A stretch of DNA of 64,000 bases from Microbacterium hydrocarbonoxydans (lineage in GTDB: Bacteria > Actinomycetota > Actinomycetes > Actinomycetales > Microbacteriaceae), in assembly GCF_000956475.1 (NCBI RefSeq), contig NZ_JYJB01000009.1:124001-188000 (forward strand). Direction: 5' to 3'. Position 1 is the first letter of the stretch, and the number at the start of each line of letters is the position of its first letter. The notes below the pieces were generated by a model. That model had not been told where the DNA came from and made no database searches. It worked only from the letters and a program-made list of their open reading frames with translations. Below are positions 8,101 to 16,879 of this stretch, in pieces. Both the position numbers and the translations under genes were made by a program.

Positions 8101-10514
8101 CCCGCCTGCCCTTCGCCGACGGCTGGACCGTGGGACCCAAGCTCGGCGCCTTCGAGGCGAAGAACGCCGCCGACACTGCGGTCGCGGTGCACATCCCGCA
8201 CGACGCGCTGCGAGATCTGCCGCGCTCGATCGACGGCGGTCAGGGAGTGCACAGCGGATACATCCCCGGCGGTGTCTTCGTCTATGAGAAGAGTTTCGAG
8301 GTGCCGGCGGACTGGCGTGACAAGACCGTGCGCATCGAGTTCGAGGGCGTCTACCGCGACGCCACGGTCTACATCAACGGCGACTTCGCCGGCCATGAGG
8401 CGAACGGCTATGCGGCCTTCGTGATCGACGCCGACCCGTTCCTGCGCTTCGGAGAGACCAACACGATCACCGTCGAGGCCCGCGTGCACAGGGACAGCCG
8501 GTGGTACACCGGTGGCGGCATCTACCGGCCGGTGCACCTGCTCGTCGACGACCCGGTGCACCTTGCCGACCGGGGAACGATCGTCGTGGCGAACGACATC
8601 GACGTCGAGCGCGCGATCGTCGAGATCGCGACGACGATCGACAACAGAAGCAGGCATACGGCTGTGCGCCGCCTCACCTGGACGATTCTCGACGAGGACG
8701 ACGCGGTCGCAGCATCCGGCGATTCTCCCGTCACGGTTCTCCCGGGCGAGAGTGCGACGGCTCGCGCGCGGCTGCCCGTCCTCTCGCCTCGACTGTGGGG
8801 TCCGGACGACCCGCACCGCTATCGCGTTCGGGCGGTGCTGACGGATGCCGACGGCACGACGACCGACGTCGAGACCACGATGTTCGGCATCCGCCGACTC
8901 CAGCTCGACACCGTGCACGGGCTGCGCATCAACGGCGAGACGGTCGATCTGCGTGGTGCATGCATCCACCACGACAACGGCCCGCTGGGAGCGGTGTCGA
9001 CCGCAGACGCCGAGGACCGCCGCGTCCGCCTGCTCAAGGCCGCCGGGTTCAACGCGATCCGCAGCGCGCACAACCCTGCGAGCCGCGCGCTGCTGGACGC
9101 GTGCGACGCGCACGGCATACTCGTGATGGACGAGCTGACCGACGTGTGGACCCGGTCGAAGACCGTGTTCGACAGCTCGATCGGCTTCGATGAGCGCTGG
9201 CCCCGAGACGTCGCCGCACTCGTCGCGAAGGACCGCAACCATCCGAGCGTCGTGCTCTACTCGATCGGCAACGAGATCCTCGAGCTGGCCACCCCGCACG
9301 GCGCCACGTGGAGCCGTCGCCTCGCCGAGGAGTTCCGCCGTCTCGACCCGACCCGGTTCGTGACGAACGGCATCAACGGCATCATCGCGAATCTCGACCG
9401 CATGGCCGAGGCGATGGCCGAGGCGCAGGCGGCCGACCCGAACACGATGATGGCCGACATGGGCGAGCAGATGGCGCTGATGAACGCCTCGCAGCTCATC
9501 ACGGATTCGACCGAGGAGTCGGCGGCCGTGCTCGACGTGGTCGGCTTCAACTACGCCGATTCCCGCTACGACCTCGACGCCGAGCTGTTCCCGAATCGCG
9601 TGATCGTCGGCTCGGAGACGTTCCCGGACCGCATCGCCTCGTTGTGGGCCGACGTGCGGAGGCTGCCGCACGTCATCGGCGACTTCACCTGGACCGGCTG
9701 GGACTACATCGGCGAGGCGGGCATCGGGCGCGTCGACTACACGGATGCCGAGGGCTACGAGCCGACCGGGACCGCCGGGCCCTTCCCGTATCTGCTCGCC
9801 GACTGCGGCGACATCGACATCACAGGGCACCGTCTGCCCGCCTCGCACTACCGCGAGATCGCCTACGGGCTGCGCACCGAGCCGTTCATCGCGGTTCATC
9901 GCCCGCAGCATCACAGACGCCCTGTCGCGAAGACGCCGTGGTCGTGGGACGACGTCGTGTCAAGCTGGTCGTGGGGCGTGACCGACGGTTCGCCGGTCAC
10001 CGTCGACGTGTACGCGGATGCCGAAGAGGTCGAGCTGATGCTCGACGGCGTCGTGCTCGACCGGGTCGCGGTCGGCGTTCCGCGGCCGCTGATCGCGCGA
10101 TTCGAGATCGAGTACCGTCGGGGCGAGCTCACCGCCGTCGCCTTCGCGGGCGGGGCCGAGGTGGCCAGGACGTCGCTGCGCACCGCGGGCGCGCCCGCGC
10201 TGTCGGCGCGTGCCGAGTCGCCGTCGATCGCGGCGGACGGCCTCGGCTGCGTGGAGATCGAGATCGCGGACGCCGACGGCATCCTGCTGTGCGATGCGGA
10301 TCGGCTCGTGGCGGTGACCGTGACCGGCGGCTCGATCGCCGGCCTCGGATCCGCGCGTGCCCGCACCGAGGAATCGTTCGCCGGACCTTCCGTGACGACC
10401 TACGACGGTCGCGCGCTCGCGATCGTGCGCCCGGATGCGGGAGCGACCGGCGTCACGGTGACGGTCACGGCCGAGGGATTCGCGCCCGCGTCCGTCGTCT
10501 TCTCCGTGGAGTAG
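8097..10514 (+). CDS. Glycoside hydrolase family 2 enzyme with DUF4982-type domain
   Basis: The 805-residue enzyme has the GH2 layout: an N-terminal jelly-roll (about 1-160), an Ig-like domain (to about 265), a TIM barrel (about 270-570), then a DUF4982-like domain and a C-terminal Ig-like domain. The acid/base is Glu393 in SIGNEI and the nucleophile is Glu507 in GSETF. There is no signal peptide, so it is cytoplasmic. Family members cleave beta-galactosides, beta-glucuronides or related bonds; the exact specificity is not visible. It is translationally coupled to the TetR gene and faces the rhamnose operon, with a terminator hairpin between them. Confidence 0.93.
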   Translation: MTRLPFADGWTVGPKLGAFEAKNAADTAVAVHIPHDALRDLPRSIDGGQGVHSGYIPGGVFVYEKSFEVPADWRDKTVRIEFEGVYRDATVYINGDFAGHEANGYAAFVIDADPFLRFGETNTITVEARVHRDSRWYTGGGIYRPVHLLVDDPVHLADRGTIVVANDIDVERAIVEIATTIDNRSRHTAVRRLTWTILDEDDAVAASGDSPVTVLPGESATARARLPVLSPRLWGPDDPHRYRVRAVLTDADGTTTDVETTMFGIRRLQLDTVHGLRINGETVDLRGACIHHDNGPLGAVSTADAEDRRVRLLKAAGFNAIRSAHNPASRALLDACDAHGILVMDELTDVWTRSKTVFDSSIGFDERWPRDVAALVAKDRNHPSVVLYSIGNEILELATPHGATWSRRLAEEFRRLDPTRFVTNGINGIIANLDRMAEAMAEAQAADPNTMMADMGEQMALMNASQLITDSTEESAAVLDVVGFNYADSRYDLDAELFPNRVIVGSETFPDRIASLWADVRRLPHVIGDFTWTGWDYIGEAGIGRVDYTDAEGYEPTGTAGPFPYLLADCGDIDITGHRLPASHYREIAYGLRTEPFIAVHRPQHHRRPVAKTPWSWDDVVSSWSWGVTDGSPVTVDVYADAEEVELMLDGVVLDRVAVGVPRPLIARFEIEYRRGELTAVAFAGGAEVARTSLRTAGAPALSARAESPSIAADGLGCVEIEIADADGILLCDADRLVAVTVTGGSIAGLGSARARTEESFAGPSVTTYDGRALAIVRPDAGATGVTVTVTAEGFAPASVVFSVE

Positions 10515-10661
10515 CGGGCCGCGGGTCGCAGGCCAGGGTGCGCGTCACGGTCGCCTTTTCGGCGAGGCGCGGCAGTTGGGCGCACCTCGGAGTCCGGGGC
10601 GCAGATCCCGGGCATCCGGTGCGGTTCGCGCTGCTCTTCCAGGCCTCGCGCGGCTCTTCCT

Positions 10662-10695
10662 CGCTCGCGCTGCTGAAGCCTCGGCAGCGCGAGCG
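10662..10695. terminator. Hairpin between convergent GH2 and rhamnulokinase genes
   Basis: A perfect 12-bp stem (10662-10673 with 10684-10695, ten-base loop) lies in the 216-base gap between the ends of two convergent genes. It lacks a T-run, as many actinobacterial terminators do, and could serve both directions. I see nothing else in this gap. Confidence 0.6.
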
Positions 10696-10730
10696 GGAAT
10701 GAGCAGCGTGATCACGGGCGGCTGCCCGGA

Positions 10731-12131
10731 TCAGCCGCGGGGCTCGTAGCGTACCGGCTCGTGGGTCGCGGCGACGAGCGCCCGCAGCTCCTCGAGGGTC
10801 GCGGGCGCGGCGCCCAGGGCTCGCGCCTGCACGAGCACGTTGCCGAGGGCTGTGGCCTCGACGGGACCGGCGAGCACGGGCAGACCGGTGCGGTCGGCCG
10901 TGGCCTGGCAGAGCAGACGGTTCAGCGATCCGCCGCCGACCAGGTGGACGCTGTCGATCTCGCGACCGGACAGGGCGGACGCCGCCTGGACAGCATCCGC
11001 GAAGGCCGCCGCGATCGACTCGACGATGCTGCGGGCGAACGCGGCGCGCGACGCGGGTGCATCCTCGCCGAGCAGCGCCGCGATGCGGGCCGGCATGTCG
11101 CCGGGGGCGCTGAGCGAAGGGTCGTTCGCGTCGAACAGCGGAATCTCACCGCGCACAGCGGATGCCTCCGCGAGCAGCTCGGGCAGGTCGATCGAGGCGC
11201 CGTCCTCGGCCTCCCAGGCGCGCACGGATTCGCTGAGCAGCCAGAGTCCGGTGACGTTGTGCAGGAAGCGGAACCGCCCGTCGACGCCGAGCTCGTGCGT
11301 GAAATTCGCCTCGCGCGCGGCATCCGTTACTCGCGGCTGTGCCAACTCGAGGCCGACGAGCCCCCAGGTGCCGCACGAGATGTACGCCGAGTTCGAGTTC
11401 GTGAGAGGAACCGCGACGACTGCCGAGGCGGTGTCGTGCGACCCGACCGCGATCACGGGCAGATCTTTGCCTATGCGCTCGGCCAGGGCAGGACGCAGGG
11501 TGCCGACCACGGTGCCGGGGTCGACGAGAGGCGGGAGGATGCCTGCGGGGATGCCGAGACGCTCCGCGAGGTCGAGGTCCCACTCCGAGGAGGCGACCTC
11601 CAGCAGGCCGGTCGTCGAGGCGTTCGTGCGCTCGGCGACCGGGGTGCCGGTGAGCAGGAACGCGATGAGATCCGGGATCAGCAGCGTCGTGTCGGCATCT
11701 GCGATCCGTCCGTCGACGCGGTACTGATACAGCGTGTTGAACGGCAGGAACTGCAGGCCATTGCGCTGATACAGCTCGGTGAAGGGCACGATCGCGTGCA
11801 CCTCGGCGACTCCGCGCTCACTGCGAGCGTCGCGGTAGTGGAACGGCTCGGCGAGCAGCTCGCCGCCGCGCAGGAGACCGTAGTCAACCGCCCACGAGTC
11901 GATGCCGATGCTCTCGATCTCAGGCTCACGGCGCACGGCCTCGGCGAGGCCCGCGACGACGTGCTCGTACAGGGCGCCGAAGTCCCAGTGCAGGCCGTCC
12001 TCGCGCTCGACCGGCCCGTTCGGGAAGCGCGAGACGAGCTCGAGCTCGAGACGACCCTCGCCGATCCGGCCGATCATGACCCGTCCGCTCGTGGCACCGA
12101 GGTCGACCGCGGCGACCGCGCGGATGCTCAT
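10731..12131 (-). CDS. rhaB: L-rhamnulokinase
   Basis: The 466-residue FGGY-family kinase phosphorylates L-rhamnulose to L-rhamnulose 1-phosphate. The N-terminal ATPase-fold motif AVDLGATSGRVM, the segment IGIDSWAVDYGLL and the sugar-contact region GLQFLPFNTLYQ are typical of RhaB. Phosphate-loop motifs SHDTASA and VGGGSLN also match. The start at MSIRAV matches the family length; an upstream in-frame ATG at 12176 would add 15 unlikely residues. It is the last gene of the rhaM-rhaI-esterase-rhaEW-rhaB series and follows a repeat-rich gap of 115 bases. Confidence 0.95.
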   Translation of the reverse strand: MSIRAVAAVDLGATSGRVMIGRIGEGRLELELVSRFPNGPVEREDGLHWDFGALYEHVVAGLAEAVRREPEIESIGIDSWAVDYGLLRGGELLAEPFHYRDARSERGVAEVHAIVPFTELYQRNGLQFLPFNTLYQYRVDGRIADADTTLLIPDLIAFLLTGTPVAERTNASTTGLLEVASSEWDLDLAERLGIPAGILPPLVDPGTVVGTLRPALAERIGKDLPVIAVGSHDTASAVVAVPLTNSNSAYISCGTWGLVGLELAQPRVTDAAREANFTHELGVDGRFRFLHNVTGLWLLSESVRAWEAEDGASIDLPELLAEASAVRGEIPLFDANDPSLSAPGDMPARIAALLGEDAPASRAAFARSIVESIAAAFADAVQAASALSGREIDSVHLVGGGSLNRLLCQATADRTGLPVLAGPVEATALGNVLVQARALGAAPATLEELRALVAATHEPVRYEPRG

Positions 12132-12148
12132 CGGGTCTCTCCGGCCGT

Positions 12149-12218
12149 CGAGTGCACGGCATCCGTGCGAGTGCACGGGGTCTCGACACGGACATCTCGT
12201 GCACTCGCCGAGTGCACG
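12149..12218. repeat. Four copies of CGAGTGCACG between rhaEW and rhaB
   Basis: Two direct copies of CGAGTGCACGG (12149-12159 and 12168-12178) are followed by an inverted pair (12198-12207 with 12209-12218, one-base spacer). All lie in the 115-base intergenic gap. In RNA they could form alternative hairpins ahead of rhaB. Role unknown. Confidence 0.75.
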
Positions 12219-12246
12219 TGAACTCGACGCCCGCGGGCGCGCGTGC

Positions 12247-14283
12247 TCATCGGAGGAAGGCGGCGGCGACGCCGGAGTCGACGGGGATGTGCAGCCCGGT
12301 GGTACGGCTCAGCTCGGGGCCGGTGAGCACGTAGACGGCATCCGCGACGTTCTCCGGCACGACCTCGCGCTTGAGGATCGTGCGGTTCGCGTAGAACTGA
12401 CCGAGGTCCTCTTCGGCCACGCCGTAGGTCGCGGCGCGGTTCGCGCCCCAGCCCGAGGCGAAGATGCCCGAGCCGCGCACGACGCCGTCGGGGTTGATGC
12501 CGTTCACACGCACGCCGTACTCGCCGAGCTCGACCGCGAGCAGTCGCACCTGGTGCGCCTGGTCGGCCTTGGTCGCCGAGTACGCGATGTTGTTCGGACC
12601 GGCGAACACCGAGTTCTTCGACGAGATGTAGATGATGTCGCCGCCGAGCTTCTGCTCGATCAGCACCTTCGCGGCGGCCTTCGACACGAGGAACGAGCCC
12701 TTCGCCATGACGTCGTGCTGCAGGTCCCAGTCCTTCTCGGTGGTCTCCAGCAGCGGCTTCGACAGCGAGAGGCCGGCGTTGTTGACGACGAGGTCGACGC
12801 CCCCGAACGCCAGCAGGGCCTCGTCGAGTGCGGCCTGCACGGCATCCGCGTCCGCGACGTTCGCAGCCACGCCGATCGCGACATCCGTGTTCCCCAGCTC
12901 AGCGGCCGCGGCCTGCGCCTTCTCGAGGTCGAGGTCGGCCACCACGACGCAGGCGCCCTCGGCGGCGAGACGCACGGCGATCGCCTTGCCGATGCCGCTG
13001 GCGGCTCCGGTGACGAAGGCGATGCGGCCCTGATGGGTCTTCGGCTTCGGCATCCGCTGCAGCTTGGCCTCCTCCAGCGCCCAGTACTCGATGCGGAACT
13101 TCTCGGCATCCGAGATAGGGGAGTACGTCGACAGGGCCTCGGCGCCGCGCATCACGTTGATCGCGTTGACGTAGAACTCGCCGGCCACGCGGGCGGTCTG
13201 CTTGTTCGCACCGTAGGAGAACATGCCGACGCCGGGAACGAGCACGATGAGCGGATCGGCGCCGCGGATCGCGGGGCTCTCGGCCGTCGCGTGCGCGTCG
13301 TAGTACGCCTGGTAATCGGCGCGGTACTCGGCGTGCAGCTCGTGCAGGCGCGCGATCTGCTCGTCGACGGATGCTGTGACCGGCAGGTCGAGGATGAGCG
13401 GCTTCACCTTGGTGCGCAGGAAGTGGTCGGGGCAGCTCGTGCCGAGGGCCGCGAGCTCGGGCGCGCGCTCCGAGGCGAGGAAGTCGAGGACGACGTCCGC
13501 GTCGGTGAAATGGCCCACCTGCGGCTTGTCCTGCGAGGCGATGCCGCGGATCGTGGGGGCGAGGGCGGCTGCGCGCTCACGGCGCTCGATCTCGGGGAGC
13601 GCCTCGTAACCGGCGCGGACGCCGCCGAAGGGCTGGGCCTTGCCGTGCTCGGCGATGTATGCGGCCGCGGTGTCGATGATCCACAGTGAGTTGGCCTCGG
13701 CCTCCTCCGACGTGTCGCCCCACGCGGTGATGCCGTGGCCGCCCAGGATCGTGCCGATCGCCTGCGGGTTCTTCGCTTTGATGGCGGCGATGTCGAGGCC
13801 CAGCTGGAAGCCGGGACGGCGCCACGGCACCCAGACGACCTTGTCTCCGAAGATCTTCGCGGTGAGCTCTTCGCCGTCGGCGGCGGTGGCGATCGCGATG
13901 CCCGAGTCGGGGTGCAGGTGGTCGACGTGCGCGGCGTCGACGAGGCCGTGCATCGCGGTGTCGATCGACGGAGCAGCTCCCCCCTTGCCGTGCAGGCAGT
14001 AGTCGAAGGCCGCGACCATCTCGTCCTCGCGCTCGAGACCCGGGTAGACGTCGACCAGCGCGCGCATCCTTTCGAGCCGCAGCACTGCGAGGCCCTGCTC
14101 CTTCAGCGTGCCCAGGTCGCCGCCGGAGCCCTTGACCCACAGCAGCTCGACGGGGTGACCGGTGACCGGATCGGTCTCGGTGCCCTTGGCCGAGGTGTTG
14201 CCGCCGGCGTAGTTCGTGTTCTTCGGGTCGGCGCCCAGGCGGTTCGAGCGCTCGATGAGGGCGGCGGCGGTGGGGTTGGTCAT
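12247..14283 (-). CDS. rhaEW: Bifunctional rhamnulose-1-phosphate aldolase / L-lactaldehyde dehydrogenase (RhaEW, YuxG type)
   Basis: The 678-residue fusion has an N-terminal class II aldolase domain (about 1-400; WVKGSGGDLG, zinc-site region HVDHLHPD, LGGHG) and a C-terminal short-chain dehydrogenase (about 425-678; TGAASGIGKAIA, NNAGLSLS, SYYK-type segment YSATKA). The aldolase would split L-rhamnulose 1-phosphate to dihydroxyacetone phosphate and L-lactaldehyde. The dehydrogenase would oxidise the aldehyde to lactate. The fusion is known from Bacillus and actinobacterial rhamnose loci. The operon contains the matching isomerase, kinase and mutarotase, which makes the assignment secure. Confidence 0.95.
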   Translation of the reverse strand: MTNPTAAALIERSNRLGADPKNTNYAGGNTSAKGTETDPVTGHPVELLWVKGSGGDLGTLKEQGLAVLRLERMRALVDVYPGLEREDEMVAAFDYCLHGKGGAAPSIDTAMHGLVDAAHVDHLHPDSGIAIATAADGEELTAKIFGDKVVWVPWRRPGFQLGLDIAAIKAKNPQAIGTILGGHGITAWGDTSEEAEANSLWIIDTAAAYIAEHGKAQPFGGVRAGYEALPEIERRERAAALAPTIRGIASQDKPQVGHFTDADVVLDFLASERAPELAALGTSCPDHFLRTKVKPLILDLPVTASVDEQIARLHELHAEYRADYQAYYDAHATAESPAIRGADPLIVLVPGVGMFSYGANKQTARVAGEFYVNAINVMRGAEALSTYSPISDAEKFRIEYWALEEAKLQRMPKPKTHQGRIAFVTGAASGIGKAIAVRLAAEGACVVVADLDLEKAQAAAAELGNTDVAIGVAANVADADAVQAALDEALLAFGGVDLVVNNAGLSLSKPLLETTEKDWDLQHDVMAKGSFLVSKAAAKVLIEQKLGGDIIYISSKNSVFAGPNNIAYSATKADQAHQVRLLAVELGEYGVRVNGINPDGVVRGSGIFASGWGANRAATYGVAEEDLGQFYANRTILKREVVPENVADAVYVLTGPELSRTTGLHIPVDSGVAAAFLR

Positions 14284-14297
14284 GATGGTTCCTCGAG

Positions 14298-15128
14298 TCA
14301 GGGGATGAGAGTCTTGAGTCGGGCCGCGATGCGCTCGATCGTGCGTGTCGCGGCCTCTTCTTCGGGTCGGTTGAGGTGGCCATGGCGGGTGCCGGGTTCG
14401 AAGGCCACGTCGATCTCGCGACCCGCGGCGGCCAGAGAGGCCGCGAAGTGCTCGCCGGAGACGCGCAGCTCGTCGACGTCGCCGTTGACCATCAGGGTCG
14501 GCGGGAACGTCGCAAGATCGGATGCCGTCGCAAGCCCGGGGACCGCCGCGATCGGAGCATCGTCGACGGGGCCGCCGAGGTAGTTCTCGTACATCCAGAG
14601 GACGGAGTCGCGCCGGAAGAGGTCGGCCTCGGGGTCGGCGTCGAGCTTGGCTCGCAGATCGCCGCCGGGCTCGGGCTGGATGGCCAGGAGTGTCGGGTAC
14701 GCGAGCACGACCAGGGCGGGCAGCTCGTCGGGTCGCAGCCTCAGCACGCACCCGGCGGCGAGATTGCCGCCGGCGCTGGTTCCGCCGATCGCAAGGCCAT
14801 CGAGACGGATGCCGAGCTCATCGGCGTGCGACCTGGCCCAGCGCCAGGCTGTGAGCATGTCGTCGGAGCCCGCCGGGTAGTGTGCGCCGTCGCGCGCCGG
14901 CATGTCTTCGCGGAAGCCCGCGGGCACAGGCGCGAGCCGGTAATCGACGGAGATCACCGTCGTGCCCCGGGCGGCGAGCTCGCGGGCCACCCAGTCGGAT
15001 TCGGGCATGTCGATGTCGCCGAACGCGAACGCGCCGCCGTGCGCCCACACGAGCCCTGTGCCGTCGGAGTGGTCGGCCGGGTAGACGCGCGCGAGCCCGT
15101 CGGCTGCGGTGAAAGGCGTAGTGGTCAT
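14298..15128 (-). CDS. Alpha/beta-hydrolase, HSL-like esterase
   Basis: The 276-residue protein is an HSL-family carboxylesterase with the oxyanion motif HGG (residues 30-32), nucleophile Ser118 in GGTSAGG, an acid in GDVDEL (Asp218) and His248. It has no signal peptide. It sits 14 bases upstream of rhaEW inside the rhamnose operon, so a likely task is removal of acyl groups (acetyl or others) from imported rhamnosides or rhamnogalacturonides. That role is inferred from position only. Confidence 0.88.
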   Translation of the reverse strand: MTTTPFTAADGLARVYPADHSDGTGLVWAHGGAFAFGDIDMPESDWVARELAARGTTVISVDYRLAPVPAGFREDMPARDGAHYPAGSDDMLTAWRWARSHADELGIRLDGLAIGGTSAGGNLAAGCVLRLRPDELPALVVLAYPTLLAIQPEPGGDLRAKLDADPEADLFRRDSVLWMYENYLGGPVDDAPIAAVPGLATASDLATFPPTLMVNGDVDELRVSGEHFAASLAAAGREIDVAFEPGTRHGHLNRPEEEAATRTIERIAARLKTLIP

Positions 15129-15152
15129 GGTGTCCTCTGCAGATCGGGGATT

Positions 15153-15187
15153 CGTCCGGGCGGCGGCTCTGCTGCGGCGCCCAGACG
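15153..15187 (-). other. Imperfect hairpin between rhaI and the esterase gene
   Basis: Ten-base arms with one mismatch (15153-15162 and 15178-15187) form a stem in the 79-base gap after rhaI. It could partly terminate or stabilise the mRNA. Weak evidence. Confidence 0.35.
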
Positions 15188-15207
15188 AAGCGGTCGGTGC
15201 TATCCGA

Positions 15208-16374
15208 TCACGCACCCCAGCCTGCCTGCACGCCGCCGACCCGGTCGGCCGCGATCCGGGCGAGATATCCGGAGTCGGCGAACGCGCGCATCGGATCGGC
15301 GGGCAGACCCCGGCTCTCGCGCCACTCGGCGAGGGCAGGGCGCACATCGGTGTAGAACGCGTCCATGAAGATGCGGTTCGCCTCGAGCACGTCGCCCGAG
15401 CGCTGCGCCGCCGCGAGGGCATCGCGGTCGACGAGCAGCGCACGCGTCGTCATCTCCTGCACGTTCAGCACGCTGCGGATCTGGCCGGGGACCTTGTCCT
15501 CCACGTTGTGGCACTGGTCGAGCATGAACGCGACGTCGGGGTTGTTCAGCCCGCCGCCGCGGATCACCTCGAAGAGGATTCGGAACAGCTGGAACGGGTC
15601 GGCCGCACCGACGATCAGGTCGTCATCGGCGTAGAAGCGCGAATTGAAGTCGAACGAGCCGAGCTTGCCGAGGCGCAGCAGCTGCATCACGATGAACTCG
15701 ATGTTGGTGCCAGGGGCGTGGTGACCGGTGTCGAGGCACACCATCGCCTTGTCGCCGAGAGCCGCGACCTGCGCATAGGAGGTGCCCCAGTCGGGAACGT
15801 CGGTGTGATAGAACGCGGGCTCGAAGAACTTGTACTCGAGCACCAGCCGCTGCCCGTCGCCGAGCCGTGCGTAGATCTCCTGCAGCGACTCCTGGAGCCG
15901 GTCCTGGCGTCCGCGCATGTCGGCCTGACCGGGGTAGTTCGATCCCTCGGCGAGCCAGATCTTCAGGTCGCGCGACCCCGTCGCGTGCATCACGTCGATG
16001 CACGCGAGGTGGTGGTCGATGGCCTTGCGGCGCACGGCCGCGTCCTCGTGCGTGAGGGCGCCGAACTTGTAGTCGTCGTCCTGGAAGGTGTTCGAGTTGA
16101 TCGTGCCGAGCGTCACGCCGAGATCCTCTGCGTGCGTGCGCAGGTCGTCGAAGGAGTCGACCAGGTCCCACGGGATGTGCAGCGCGACGGAGGGAGCGAG
16201 AGCGGTGTACTTGTGCACCTGCGCGGCGTCCGCGATCTTCTCGAAGGGGTCGCGCGGCGTTCCCGGCGTTCCGAACACCTTGAAGCGGGTGCCGGAGTTG
16301 CCGAAGGCCCAGCTGGGCAACTCGATCGCCTGCTGCGCGAGGGCGGACTGGATCTCGGGGGTGAGGACGGACAT
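15208..16374 (-). CDS. rhaI: L-rhamnose isomerase (RhaI type)
   Basis: The 388-residue TIM-barrel enzyme converts L-rhamnose to L-rhamnulose. It belongs to the Pseudomonas/Bacillus/actinobacterial RhaI group rather than E. coli RhaA. Metal and substrate motifs are visible: KIWLAEGSNYPGQ, LEYKFFEPAFYHTD, CLDTGHHAPG and DFNSRFYADDD. The chosen ATG at 16374 lies just after the rhaM stop; an in-frame GTG at 16380 that overlaps that stop as GTGA is an equally possible start. Its neighbours are mutarotase upstream and esterase downstream. Confidence 0.95.
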   Translation of the reverse strand: MSVLTPEIQSALAQQAIELPSWAFGNSGTRFKVFGTPGTPRDPFEKIADAAQVHKYTALAPSVALHIPWDLVDSFDDLRTHAEDLGVTLGTINSNTFQDDDYKFGALTHEDAAVRRKAIDHHLACIDVMHATGSRDLKIWLAEGSNYPGQADMRGRQDRLQESLQEIYARLGDGQRLVLEYKFFEPAFYHTDVPDWGTSYAQVAALGDKAMVCLDTGHHAPGTNIEFIVMQLLRLGKLGSFDFNSRFYADDDLIVGAADPFQLFRILFEVIRGGGLNNPDVAFMLDQCHNVEDKVPGQIRSVLNVQEMTTRALLVDRDALAAAQRSGDVLEANRIFMDAFYTDVRPALAEWRESRGLPADPMRAFADSGYLARIAADRVGGVQAGWGA

Positions 16375-16376
16375 CG

Positions 16377-16745
16377 TCACTCGCTTTCTGTGGTGGTGTG
16401 AGATGCGGAGAGCTGCTCCGCGAGATTGAAGACTTCGGTGAGCGGGGTCGCGGCCTGGTCGGGCCGCCCCTCGAGGCCGATGAAGAAGCGGCTCATCTCG
16501 GACTCCCAGCGCGCGGCCGTCTCCGATGCCGCGAGGTAGGCCCGTGCGGCCTCGTCGTCGTCGGTCTCGTAGTAGCCGATGAGCATGCCCCCGTCGCCGA
16601 GGAACAGCGAGTAGTTGCGGCGTCCGGCGGCCGCGATCTCGGCGAGCATCTCTGGCCAGACGGGGGAGTGGCGCTCGAGGTACTCGTCGAGCAGCTCAGG
16701 GCGGATCTGCAGTCGGAAGCAGACGCGCGTGGTGGTGGTCGTCAT
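16377..16745 (-). CDS. rhaM: L-rhamnose mutarotase
   Basis: The 122-residue ferredoxin-fold protein interconverts the anomers of L-rhamnose. The motif HSPVWPEM contains the family's catalytic histidine (His26), and YSLFLGDGGMLIGYYE is the typical core. The ribosome site GGAGGG lies nine bases before the ATG. It is the first gene of the rhamnose operon; its promoter and two operators lie at 16771-16839. Confidence 0.94.
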   Translation of the reverse strand: MTTTTTRVCFRLQIRPELLDEYLERHSPVWPEMLAEIAAAGRRNYSLFLGDGGMLIGYYETDDDEAARAYLAASETAARWESEMSRFFIGLEGRPDQAATPLTEVFNLAEQLSASHTTTESE

Positions 16746-16770
16746 CGTCGACTGCCCTCCAGGTTCGGTA

Positions 16771-16839
16771 TGAATCGTTTCAAGAATACGGATGGAGCAA
16801 TGCGAATGCAACATCGGAGTCCGAAGTTGTATCGTTTCA
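16771..16839 (-). promoter_or_regulatory. rhaM operon promoter flanked by two LacI-type operators
   Basis: On the minus strand a weak -35 (TTGCAT, 16806-16811) and a -10 (TATTCT, 16783-16788) are separated by 17 bases. Operator-like palindromes lie on both sides: TGAATCGTTTCAA at 16771-16783 directly after the -10, and TGTATCGTTTCA at 16828-16839 upstream of the -35. The centres are about 57 bp apart, which would permit looping. The same motif occurs at 20924-20950 and 21027-21040. Confidence 0.7.
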
Positions 16840-16879
16840 GGAATCGGGCCGTCTGCGGCCTCGACGCGAAGGAGCGGAC

